Assembly: GCA_002751075.1 (NCBI GenBank)
Contig: NAOQ01000339.1
Location: 11,172-24,251 of the forward strand
Origin: Ichthyophonus hoferi
Lineage: Eukaryota; Opisthokonta; Ichthyosporea; Ichthyophonida; Ichthyophonidae
DNA length: 13,080 nucleotides
Direction of reading: 5' to 3'
In this document: piece by piece, positions 1-9,800 of the stretch
How positions within the stretch are numbered: position 1 is the first letter of the stretch
How the letters are laid out: every line of letters begins with the position of its first letter
Notes under the pieces: generated by a model
Told to the model about the DNA's origin: nothing
What the model saw: only the letters and a program-made list of their open reading frames with translations
Database searches by the model: none
Made by a program: the position numbers and the translations under genes

Positions 1-51
1 CTATACTATGTACGCCTATAATTCTAAACAATCTAACCTAAATATTTCCAG
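1..51 (+). other. 3' end of a Ctf18 intron
   Basis: The bases end in TTTCCAG at 51 and contain TCTAAC at 32-37, a good branch-point candidate about 15 bases before the acceptor. Stops in the downstream coding frame just upstream show this stretch is not exon. Confidence 0.75.
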
Positions 52-2495
52 ATTGATCAGAAATCGAATATCTACAAGGGAGTCCTTTCCCAACTATCCA
101 ATCGGCACACGGTTCTTAGATCGCAATCGGTGCTTTCATTGGAACTAGCGCCCTACCTAGCTTATATTTCATCGCCTGATATTCGACCAGTAAATTTACT
201 TTTTTTCTTTCTCTTATGTTTCAAATTTATTGATTATATTGTACTATATGACATTATAGTGTGTTGTACTATACTGTGTTATTTTATAGTATATTGCATT
301 ATAATATATTCTGTTATATTCTGTTATATTGTATTATGTTATTTGATATTGTATTATCCTATCCTGTCCTATCCTATCCTATCCTATCTTATCATATCTT
401 ATCATATCTTATCTTATCTTATTCTCCTCCTTTCCTTTCCTTAGGTGACTGCCGAGCTACTAAACATCAGAGAGAAGAGACAACTTAATGATTTAATAAA
501 CCTGTTTGTAAGTTATAACCTGACGTACACCCCTAGGCAGATAGATGGCCAATATATTTACCACCTAACCCCGTAAGTAATGTATGTATATATGTGTGTA
601 CATGTATGTATGTATGTTCTATAGCATTATCTTTATAGCAATTGGTGTGGAGACCCACTCTATTCATAGTGAATGCTTAGTTTTTTTCATTTTTTATTCG
701 GACTTGTATTTCTCTGATCATATAAGCTGTGTATGTATATGCATATGTGTATTACTATTTCACTTTATCTTGCATTCATTATCTCTCATTATCTCTCGTT
801 ATCTCTCAATACGTCACACTAACACTCACCTACATTCAGGGATATACTTGATCTAGTAATCCTTGACGAATCAAATAGCAACATTAAAAGTCGATTCAAT
901 AAGATCTCCGAGTCTACCAAGCAATATATTGCACACCAGGTACTGTAGATGTATGATCTGCCATATATGGTATGCATGTGTGTTCCCATAGTTGCACATA
1001 TAATTAATTAAAGTGTTTAGAATCATTGATCTCGGTCAATAAATAGTCTATGATTGAATAAAACGTATTTCGGAGTCTCCGTAGTTACTGGTAGCTTGTT
1101 TATGATTGGTGTCTTAATATATATAATTAAAGATGATTAAAGATACTTATACAACCAATAGGAGGCTATACATTAATTATATAATTGTTAATATCAATCA
1201 TGAATAATGCATGTATTGTGTTTTTTTTGAATGATTTAATTGGATATATGTCTTGTGAATAGTTCTTGGTGTTGTAATTATATGAAACATATTGATTCTT
1301 ACAATTATCAGTACCTAGTTTTGACATACATGCCAATACCTTGTTTATATAGGCCAAGCTAGAGGCCCTAAAACGAAGTGTGGAAGGAAAAATGTCGAGA
1401 AAGGATAGGAAGAATAACCATATTAGGTAAGGAGCTGGTGAATATGATTGGTCTAGGGTACAAGGGTCTAGGTGTGATTGGTGTAAACAGTCAGCAGCAA
1501 GAGATAGGATAAGACTAGAGCTATGAGGTAGGAAATATTAATGTAAAGATGGTATGATAAAGTGGAATCATTGGATGAGATCAATAAACTGTGCATGATT
1601 GGTTAGTCACTCTTTTTTTAATAAGGTAATTTAAAATAGATAAATAAAAGCTATTTCGGGTCTATCTTACTATTTAGGTTTGTAAGAGCTCGATTGTAAT
1701 ACGGACAGGATGGGATAGTCTATTTATCTCATAATACCATAGTATGTTTGTTTGGCTTGTACTGTGTGGACTATGTTTGCTCTGTAAGGAAAATATTGCT
1801 TCTTTGACTCTTACCTATATATCTACCTACTTACCTACCTATCTACCCACTTACCTATATATCTCTCTACTTATCTATCTATCTACCTGCTTGCCTATTT
1901 ATTTACATACTACCCGTGTTACCCTATTGGATACATATCATATATATGCATATATACAGTCATACTATTAGTCAGGATAAATCAGCGTCATCAGCCATTG
2001 CCCTACCACCTATGGAACCTCAGCCAATCAAATACCCAGAGCCTATCATCAAACCCGGTAAACTCAAAGTAAGCCAGGGCCCACATAGTATATCCAACCC
2101 TCCTTTTTCTATTGGATACTGCTAACTCATGTCAGTATTTGTGTACTATAATTGTACGTATACATAGATATAGACATGGTAAAATAGACACTTTGTCCCC
2201 TTTCCCCTATGTTTTATATCGGTCTACATAATGTCTATTTTTAACTATCTTTAACTAACCAATAACATCCCTTCAGACCAACAAAGATTTCTTTGCACGG
2301 TTCCGGACAGTCCCTGATCCTAAGGTGGTTGCTAAGCAACCAAAGGCCATCCAATCAAATTTGGACATATCTGAAACCCCATTGGTGGAGGCTACACCAA
2401 TCACTCATGAAAATGACCTCCTGTGGTATAAATACAATCAGGGATTTACTAATGCTGTACGTAGACCAATCAAAATGAGAGATCTGATGTATTGA
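52..2495 (+). CDS. CTF18: Ctf18 (CHTF18) homologue, C-terminal six exons, 5' partial
   Basis: Ctf18 is the large subunit of the alternative clamp loader Ctf18-RFC, which loads PCNA at the fork and serves sister-chromatid cohesion and checkpoint signalling. Exons read at 52-189, 445-572, 840-939, 1353-1426, 1960-2068 and 2277-2495; all junctions are GT-AG and phases agree, giving about 255 residues. What I see: a segment with IREKRQLNDLINLFVSYNLTY and then GQYIYHL, matching the animal pattern TREKQQL...YSLTYRQ...GQYIYRLEP; a basic stretch; DFFARF; and the terminal YNQGFTNAVRRPIKMRDL, matching the animal end FNEGVSNAVRRSLYIRDL. In the family this extreme C-terminus binds Dcc1-Ctf8 and so links the loader to DNA polymerase epsilon. 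The AAA+ ATPase part is outside the window. The first exon start is set by CAG at 49-51, because the frame is closed by TAA at 34-36. The start of exon 1960 is uncertain (1972 is also in frame). Recognition is from memory of the family, not a search. Confidence 0.85.
190..444 (+). repeat. Intron filled by a 5-bp-register array
   Basis: This Ctf18 intron begins GTAAAT and ends CCTTAG. From about 237 to 421 it can be cut into 37 consecutive pentamers with almost no loss of register. The early units are TATTG, TACTA, TGTTA and similar; from about 355 they become TCCTA and then TCTTA/TCATA. Because five is not a multiple of three and the units rarely form a stop, long open frames run through it; these are not genes. 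The pyrimidine-rich second half leads straight into the acceptor and may serve as the polypyrimidine tract. Confidence 0.85.
573..839 (+). repeat. Ctf18 intron with TGTA and 10-bp repeats
   Basis: The intron starts GTAAGT and ends ATTCAG. Near its 5' end (580-616) it holds a TGTA/TATG-rich simple repeat. At 778-807 there are three tandem copies of a 10-bp unit ATTATCTCTC, the last with one change. ACTAAC near 820 is a likely branch point. An open frame across it (584-856) is chance. Confidence 0.75.
940..1352 (+). other. Ctf18 intron, 413 bases, no gene seen
   Basis: It starts GTACTG and ends TATATAG. The sequence is plain AT-rich DNA. The minus-strand open frame at 1166-1357 has no family signature and overlaps the next exon by chance. 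Confidence 0.7.
1427..1959 (+). repeat. Ctf18 intron with TACC/TATC simple repeat
   Basis: It starts GTAAGG. From about 1810 to 1898 it holds a degenerate pyrimidine-rich tetranucleotide tract made of TACC, TATC and TACT units. The acceptor is ACAG at 1956-1959 or, 12 bases later, TTAG at 1968-1971; both keep the frame. Apart from the repeat I see nothing in it. Confidence 0.7.
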
Positions 2496-2833
2496 TACAT
2501 GATCTGAGGTATGTAGGGTGAATGCAAGATAAACACCTTGCCCCTAATAAATATTAAATATTAAAATAAATATTAATAAACACGAAGCCCGTTTATTAAA
2601 TGCAGTAATATTTAATTTATAACGTGAGATATAACAAAGCATATATCGATTTGCGATACGCTATGGCCCATCAATTGCAAGCTGGAGTCGCTACATAACT
2701 CAAAAGACGATTAAGTTATTTGATTGGTAATTAATTCTGGAAGGCTCATCACGCTTGTTGTTGAGAATAATAAGTAGAGGCAAGAGCGTTCCCGTGTCCT
2801 ATATTCGTTTAGAAGGAGGGAGAATACCAAATT
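2496..2833. other. Spacer after Ctf18, no gene seen
   Basis: This is the presumed 3' UTR and flank of Ctf18. Beyond the AATAAA cluster I see no RNA gene or protein signature. A minus-strand 64-codon frame (2711-2905) has an even composition but no motif I recognise. Confidence 0.5.
2546..2580 (+). terminator. Cluster of three AATAAA polyadenylation signals
   Basis: AATAAA occurs at 2546-2551, 2565-2570 and 2575-2580, about 50-85 bases after the Ctf18 stop. Three copies in 35 bases suit a 3' end for that transcript, although the hexamer is cheap in DNA this rich in A and T. Confidence 0.55.
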
Positions 2834-2857
2834 AAGGGGCATTTTAACGTGCCCCTT
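2834..2857. repeat. Perfect 8-bp hairpin with 8-base loop
   Basis: AAGGGGCA (2834-2841) and TGCCCCTT (2850-2857) are exact inverted copies around the loop TTTTAACG. A G+C-rich stem is unusual in this AT-rich spacer. It could be a transcript-end structure, part of a degraded element or chance; no further RNA fold is evident around it. Confidence 0.6.
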
Positions 2858-3535
2858 TGCATACACAGAGTATAGATTGCTAAGACACATTTTATTATTA
2901 AGCAAGCAGGACTTTCCTTAGGCCAGATGCCTGAAGCAATGTGCTAACTGGACTTAACGCATATGATCTAAAATGGCTTATTATGTAATTACAGCATCTT
3001 TAGTACTGGCTGGTTCAATTGCGATAGATTATCTTGGATTGTCGCTTAACACCCATAAGATTGTACTAAATACTTTCCCCAGGCTACATATGCAATAATA
3101 ATTGCTAATAATATTAAATGTTTATGTCTATATTAAAAAATACTCAACTCATTTAATTATTCCTGTTTTAACAATTCCCCTTGGTCTAGGCGGATTATTT
3201 CACCTAGGGCATGAAAAACATGAAAAGGAAATAAGAAAAGAAGCTTAACATAGTGACTACCTAACTGTAGGCTTATCGCTCACTAAATGAACTAGATAAT
3301 TCCTAATGGCATTCAGGAGTGACTGTGGTACGGCACCCAATGTAAAAATAAAAAAGGAAGACAAATCATTATTAATTATAATTATAAACCATTAATTAGC
3401 TCTAATTAGTGGCAAATTAGAATATATGATACAAAGTCTATTTCTAATTATTAACTTTGATTAAAACAAAATAGTATTACCAAGATATAATTATAATTCA
3501 ATGTTGATTTAATTGTTAAGGCTTAATTAGACTAA
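2858..3535. other. Intergenic AT-rich DNA, no gene seen
   Basis: No coding exon, RNA gene or clear repeat is seen. Around 3370-3540 there are many short TTAATTA and CTAATTA words that form small local palindromes, as expected of such base composition. Confidence 0.5.
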
Positions 3536-3750
3536 TCAGCTCCAATCAGGCCTATAATATTCAAACACCTTCACCTCACTTAAAGCGATTTCATTACCAC
3601 GAGCATCTCGAATTGTCAGAGTTCGGCGATGTGGTTTGTTAGGGCAATCTATTCACACCTCTAGGAAACCAGCGTCACGTTCCTTAGGGCCACATAGTTG
3701 ACAGTCGACAGTAACGTTAATGTTTCCAGGACGTTTTAACCATTTTGGAT
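3536..3750 (-). pseudogene. Broken coding remnant, possibly end of a galactose-binding (fucolectin-like) domain
   Basis: Read on the minus strand, two in-line blocks look like protein. The first contains PGNINVTVDCQLCGPKERD, the second RRTLTIRDARGNEIALSEVK and then VFEYYRPDW before a TGA at 3538-3536. A pattern of Cys, basic residue, (V/T)TIR, Gly, L/A-L-x-E-V-x-V-F is how F5/8-type C/F-type lectin (fucolectin) domains end, so this may be the last strand pair of such a domain. An in-frame TGA at 3655-3653 separates the blocks and a TAG lies just upstream, so the copy is broken or is an exon remnant with unseen splicing. PolyY-AG (CCCTCCGTAG on the minus strand) stands where an acceptor could be. 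The stretch is richer in G+C than its surroundings, which supports a coding past. The family call is a guess. Confidence 0.35.
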
Positions 3751-3982
3751 GACTACAGATCTACGGAGGGAATTATTGTTCAAAGAAAGTCTCAAATATA
3801 ACTATATATACAACAACATATGTTAAGTAAGTAAAGGAATTCTGCAAGTCTCTCTGATGTGTCCTTGGCTATATTATGAAAAGTAAATCATTCTTAATCT
3901 TAACGGAGGTCACGGAAAGATAAATCAATTTAACGTGTGCATGTCAATTATTAGTAATGTATGTAAGAATTTATCTTGACCA

Positions 3983-4538
3983 ATCTCATTGTGCAAACTC
4001 CTCATTCACATCCAAGCGAATCAAAGCGTCGATTCCTTCGGAATTAAAACAGAAATATAATTACTACGGCCAGTTACCTAGAGAGTCGGTATATGGGCCT
4101 TTTATAGAACCTCTACCACAGCAACTGTGCCTTAAAGACAGATCCGATCAAGTGACTATTACTACCGTTGGTCTACAAAAATTGACCACTATCAAATATA
4201 AAATTGTAGATCCCGGCAGCTGTGGACAAGTCACTACAACTGACACAGCTCCTGATAAGGGCGCAGTGGATGTGTGCTGGGCCCATAACCCTATCAGAAT
4301 CTGTGTCAGTTGTAGTGACTTGTCCGCAGCTGTTGGGATCTCCAATTGGTCAGTGTTATCAATAGTCAATTATTTGGAACAGTTTTTAAGTTTCAGTTAT
4401 TGTGATACAGGTTCTATAGAAGGCCCATATATCAACCCTCTAGGTAACAGGCGGTAGTAATTATGTCTCTGTTCTAATTCAGAAGGGATATATGCCTTGA
4501 TGCGCTTGGATGCGAATGTGGAAATTGCACAATGAGAT
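3983..4538. repeat. Long imperfect inverted repeat (about 280-bp and 250-bp arms)
   Basis: The left arm runs about 3983-4261 and the right arm about 4288-4538, with a spacer of roughly 25 bases. ATCTCATTGTGCAA at 3983 is answered by its reverse complement ending at 4538. Near the centre, 24 bases (4225-4248) are exactly repeated in inverse at 4301-4324. By eye roughly three quarters or more of positions agree, and the left arm has about 28 extra bases near 4170-4205. Transcription across it would give a long hairpin RNA. Both arms, read inward from their outer ends, show the same coding-like frame (KRIKA, PSEL, NYY, LPR, YGP, IEP in order), so they look like two copies of one former coding segment placed head to head. 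I cannot name the source. The 166-codon open frame at 3957-4457 crosses both arms, and its second half reads the antisense strand of the repeat, so I do not call it a gene. Confidence 0.85.
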
Positions 4539-4703
4539 CAATCAGTGAGAAGTAAAATATCACAATCTAAATAGTAGTTATTGTTGCTATTTAATGCTAC
4601 TAAGCAGTTTTCTGGGTTCTAAATAAGGGAGAATTCTGGACACTAATTATCATATGTGAGAGCCAGTTGTGGATTAGGCAATATAATGACAATGTGGTTA
4701 TTA

Positions 4704-4704
4704 C

Positions 4705-4737
<33 letters not shown>

Positions 4738-4741
4738 TATA
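4704..4741. repeat. (TA)n dinucleotide tract
   Basis: Almost pure alternating T and A, with one TATGTA interruption near 4719. Confidence 0.9.
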
Positions 4742-5577
4742 CAATTAAATACAAAATATTTTTGTGTGCGTTTACGAAAACTTTGTATTTTGCTATTGAT
4801 GCAGAGTATCTGTGAGCGAGTTTGTATTTTTCACTTGTCATGTTCCCGCATGTGTGAGCGGAGGTCCCTTATTATTGACTTTTTCTTTCTTTTATACTTT
4901 ATTTTACAGCTAGTGCCAACTTTTGGTTAGCACCAATGGAGCTAGGTTTTAATAACTTAAATGAAGCTATTTATAAATATCTGTATGGGCTAATACAACT
5001 CATAAAAGGTCAAAGAGACCCACGAGGAATGTCTTATTATTTTATTTCCAAAAGGTTGTACTAGTGTTTCCTTATATAGCTCATTAGCTAATTCATTACA
5101 TGCAAAATATATATCAACAAATAAATTGGAACTACGCCTTCATTCAGAATTAATGATCTTGTAACCAATCTTGTTATTAACTGGAGTTTTATATAAAAAT
5201 AACCAATCCAGGGCCTCAACATTATTACTTATTAGTAGGTATTGAGATTATTTATCAGTTTGGATTCTAGTAAACAGAATAATGCGTTATCAATTTAATT
5301 TTTTTCTTAGTTAATGTTAAATTAATTAAATCGTACTAACAGACAGGCAGTAAAAATATATATGCACACATAGGTGGCTAGCATACATAGTGTAGATAGT
5401 CATGTCTTTTTTATATATACAGACCTGTAATTTGACTATTGGTATCAATTGTGAGAATAAATATAATAGAAAGTTGTGAGCATAATATGTAATTAAATAA
5501 AATAGGGATTATGCTATTAATTAAAATCTCTTTTCAAGTCATGATTCTCTATATAATAGTAAGTTTCTAAGTATAGT

Positions 5578-5597
5578 TATATATATATATATATATA
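5578..5597. repeat. (TA)n dinucleotide tract
   Basis: About ten uninterrupted TA units between AGT and GTATG. Confidence 0.9.
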
Positions 5598-5720
5598 GTA
5601 TGTAAATTAATTTAGTCACATATAGAAACTACCATTGAAAACTAGCTGGAGGTAAACATAGTTTTGAGGCTCATGCGATACTTAATCTATTAAATAGAAA
5701 ATCGTTTAATATATATCTCG

Positions 5721-5912
5721 TCTTGTAATGTAATGTAATAAATATAGTATGATATAGTACAGTATAATATAATGTAGCATAGTGTAATATAGTATAATAT
5801 GTTTGAATATAGCATAATATTAGGTAGTATAGTATAGTATAGTATAGTACTGTATGATATTATAGAATATAGTACAATATAATATTATATAAGATAGCGT
5901 AATATATTATAA
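5721..5912. repeat. Degenerate 5-bp tandem array (ATAGT/ATAAT)
   Basis: From TGTAA TGTAA TGTAA onward the sequence keeps a strict 5-base register for nearly 190 bases. Units are ATAGT, ATAAT, ATGAT, GTAAT, ACAGT and relatives, with four identical ATAGT near 5831-5850. Read on the opposite strand these become the ACTAT/TATTA class of unit found at 237-421, so the two arrays belong to one repeat type in inverse orientation. Confidence 0.85.
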
Positions 5913-6868
5913 AACTGAAAAAAGGATTAAAGATCGGAATTTGTGATCAAATTATTCCATTCCAACGCAATCAAAATATGCAAGAAAGCGATAATAATTG
6001 GGCAAAAACGAATTAATTTTGAGTAGGGTAATTTTAATTGTTTTAAAGCTTCGTACATAAACTGATTTTCCTGTATTAACCCTAACCTTATTTATTCCAT
6101 TTTAAAAATAAAATAATTCACAAACTATTAAAATAAAGTTTTATAATATGTTTTTATATTAATATTAAGCATAAAATTATATGATATGGAGGAGGTTTCT
6201 TCTAGATGTAAAAAAGACATTTATTTTTATAATTATCCACCCACACCCACCTTTGTTGCTTTGAAATAATTAATGAAACTATTAAATGTAGGTCCTAATT
6301 GAAGATGTTAATTTTCCTTTGTTAATTTTTTCAAAATTAAATTCTTATATATGTTAAACAATTTTTAATTGTAAAATATTATACGTGATACTATTAAAAT
6401 TTTAATTAAATCAAGTTGAAAGATTAGCAGGATCAATATCAAAGTCAAGATAGGTATTTCATCTGCTTTTAAGATTATTAAGTGATAAGGTTTGATTGGT
6501 GGATCTAGAAGAATTATAATAAAAAATCTAGATGCAAACATGCCGATCAGTTACTGACTCTCATTGGGATACTGTGGTGTTTGCATATTGTATACCCCAC
6601 ATAAGGGTGTCCAAATTGCGAAGACCGAGCTCTTCCGTATGTTCTTTGTCTGTTATAATATTTTAGTTAATTATCACAGACTAATTTTTTTATCTACGCA
6701 AGAGTGATATAGACCACGTCTTCATTACTTTTTTGTTGGATTGGTTTTCGGTGTCCAGTCTCTTATGAATCATAGAATAACATCCAGTTATCAACTTGTT
6801 CTTGTCTAGTAGAACTCCACTTTCAACTTATATTTGGCTTTAGAATTTTATAAGCTTTTACATAAACC
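5913..6868. promoter_or_regulatory. Upstream region of the subtilase, no promoter element identified
   Basis: The stretch before the ATG at 6869 should hold the promoter and 5' UTR of the protease. It is AT-rich throughout and I see no convincing TATA, initiator or upstream exon. At 6532-6540 and 6578-6586 the 9-mer ATGCAAACA is repeated in inverse, within a patch (about 6530-6660) richer in G+C than its surroundings. Confidence 0.35.
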
Positions 6869-9800
6869 ATGGCCAAACATTCACATTTTTTCACTCTAGC
6901 ATTATACATTATCATGGTTTTCTCTGTTGGGGTGTCAGCGACTCCTCAGACGGGAAGAGCGCGTTTAGTTCGTGCGGTAGAGGAACGACGTCTTCGTGGC
7001 AATTACATCATACAAATGCGTAAACCAACGCGCCAAATTGACCTAGTTGGATTAATCAACATGCTGGCTATGGATAATGCTAACCCTTCGAGGCCAGATT
7101 TGATTGCCAATGTTAGCGCTCGTTTTGATCCTCTTGGTGCATTCTCCGCCAAGCTGTCGTTTCAAGAGTTGGAGAAGGTCCGGAGGAACCCGACAGTGGA
7201 ACTTGTAGAGGAAGATCAAAAACTTCATATGGATGATTATGGCATGGCTGGATTCAACACCAAGCTAGGCCAGCCTTACAAAGAAGGATTAGGAGAAACT
7301 GTTGAAGAGGTACTCGCTTGGGAACAAACAATTGATACACGCTTCTCTCAAAGCAAGAACGTTCATAAAACTAGTACAGTGGTTACAGTAACATCTGCTG
7401 ACCTTCCCATGTTTATGTCTAACAATCATGATGCTAATGGTAAAAAACTTGCTCCCGTGTATGCCCCTGGTGAGCGAGAAGAAATTTTACATGACAGTAT
7501 GAACGATATTAATGAGGACAAGACCATGATTAGGATTGCTGCGGCTACAAATTTTAAAAGCCCTCTGGGTGGCATGTGGGGATTAGATCGTATTGATCAA
7601 AGAGTGTATGTATTGTACTATTATATCGCCATTTCTCCCTTTGCTATGTATTTTTTGAGTTAAATGGAATCTTTCATATTCCTTCCTATTCAATGACTTT
7701 CTTTGATTTTGATGTATATTCATGCACAAGTGAGCTCCAATCAATACAGATATGCAAACAGATATAATACGTAGACAATCATTCTGGTACAAACACACAT
7801 ACAATAGACACACATATATTACACATATAATATGCATGGAGAACACATTTCTTAGGATTTTTAAATTATACTTACATGGTAATATTGCGAACAATAAACT
7901 AGACTCAATTGTCCCCTCCCACCCTTTCCAAATGCCTATCAAAAAATATCAAACTTCAAACACATAAACGCAACTGTATTTAATCAGGCTTCCTTATGAT
8001 GGGCATGCTATACGATATATTGGCGACGGAGAAGGGGTGGACGTCTATGTAGTTGACACAGGTAATAATTGTCTCTATTTTACATTTCTGCCTTGAACTG
8101 GTTATCCCAAAGCATTCGTACTGTTTAATGGATCATTACTCTATGTACCTATGCTTATATCATAGCTATAAATAAATAATCGAGTCTTTAGTATAAAATA
8201 ATTAATTTAGTTTGTCTAAATAAAAGGTTAAATTTTTTGAATAACCTTTTGTAATAGGTGTTTTCAATCCATTCATTGTAATTCATTGTAATCTTGACAT
8301 CTTCTTTGCTAAGAGAGAAATCTCGATGTTTCAATGGTCATTCAAAACTAATCACAAAAATCCTATGATTACTAATATCATCATATCTTACAATAAATAT
8401 ATGAACTAATAATCTAATGATAGCACTTTATTTATTACAATTTAATGTAATCAATTTTTTTAAAAAAAATAGAGACAACGCTCCTGGATATTTTCACTGT
8501 GTGACCTTTTGGTTTTATTATTATTATTATTCATTGTTGTTTTGATGTTTATTTTTAATTTTCTACTTTTGTATAGGACAGTTAATATTATGGTCGTTGT
8601 AAACAACTATTCCATGCCCCCTTTTTTTTTAACTCTAAGATTTTTTTTTTAATATAGCATTTACGTATCATGCATAATATAGTTTGGATAGAGTGGATGC
8701 AATGTACTAAGATTTGACATAGGCATATGTCAATTTAGTAATTTATTTTTTCTAATTTTTGGTCCGACTATTAATTACAATTTTCATTTTTTTTTATTAT
8801 TATTCAAAAATAATTATCATTGGAACCAAATCCCAATTTTCTGAAAAACATCGATTCCATTATATTGATGCTACATACAGACAGGGAACAAATATAAAAA
8901 TATAAAAATATATACACAAAGGTTATTCATTAATTTGTGTTCTCTTCTAATAGTAATAATTAATAGTTGGTTGTCTCTATAAGTCCTGTAAATGTTTTGA
9001 AAATATAAAGAAAAAGAATGTTCCCAGATAGACTGGTATATAAATACTTCAAGGTTGTATCCAAATATAATTACTGATTACCAAATAATAAGGAAACGTA
9101 AACTACGTATAATGAACCTTTTCTAATTGGCAACTTTCATTTACCAGGAATTGAACTGGATCATACCGAATTTGAAGGGGGAAGAGTAAAGCACTTCTAT
9201 TCATATAGCACGCCTGACTCAATGGACCATCATGGTCATGGCACTCATGTGGCTGGTATCATTGGTACGTTTTGGTTTATAGTCAATTTAATGTTCCTCT
9301 TTGTAATATTTCTTCCCGCCTATGAAGTTCTGGTTTACGACTAATCATATTCATAATAAATGTGATACACCTCTTTTACTCCTATTCTACCTGCCGGATT
9401 ATGTGTAACGTTTATGTTAATCTATATGCACCTACACCATACACTAAGAATCCTATCGCAGCCTGTAAGATACTGAGTACAATGTTATTTTTAAAATTAT
9501 TGATTGTTAGAAACTTCCCTATCCCTGTTGCCTGTTTGACAAACTTTACTATTAGCAGTTTTTTGTTTTTCAATTTTAATCTTGGGTTTGTTAACAATAT
9601 TTAAAAAGCAAACCCAATTTTGCTTACCAGGCCTCTATCGGTTCAACATATTATTAAATATGACTGTTACTTACACCATAATAAATTAGTATTTGTTCAA
9701 ACCTATTTTATAATGCTAAAACAATATACTACTACTGCCATACATTGTTTTCCTCCTTGACTCCTTCTATTGCTCTTTATGAAAATAGAAAAAACTCCTG

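Larger units (their letters stand above)
4539..5720. other. Intergenic AT-rich DNA with (TA)n tracts
   Basis: No gene is seen. There is a (TA)n tract at about 4704-4741, interrupted once by a G, and a second at about 5578-5597. TGTGAGCG occurs twice, near 4811 and 4852. An open frame at 4667-4930 begins in the repeat and has no family signature. Confidence 0.55.

Noticed and set aside
130-488. Two long overlapping open frames rich in Leu, Ile, Tyr and Ser
   Set aside because: They are readings of the 5-bp-register array in different frames and extend from a real Ctf18 exon into its intron.
1030-1690. Similar words (TCAATAAA...ATGATTG and TATTTCGG-GTCT) near 1035-1075 and 1578-1665
   Set aside because: The matches are short and broken by unequal gaps; I could not align a real repeat.
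2293-2478. 61-codon open frame
   Set aside because: It is an off-frame shadow of the last Ctf18 exon, whose own frame matches the family.
2711-2905. Minus-strand 64-codon frame in the spacer
   Set aside because: Its composition is plausible, but it has no recognisable motif or neighbour support and it crosses the 2834-2857 hairpin.
3957-4457. 166-codon open frame as a gene
   Set aside because: It runs through both arms of the inverted repeat, so its second half is antisense to the first; no intron, signal or family signature supports it.
6079-6090. CCCTAACC, telomere-like word
   Set aside because: There are fewer than two repeat units in AT-rich DNA; this is not an interstitial telomere array.
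9412-9597. Minus-strand 61-codon frame with a hydrophobic end (a possible small membrane protein)
   Set aside because: It starts at TTG with no ATG, lies wholly within a protease intron and ends in the stem of an inverted repeat.
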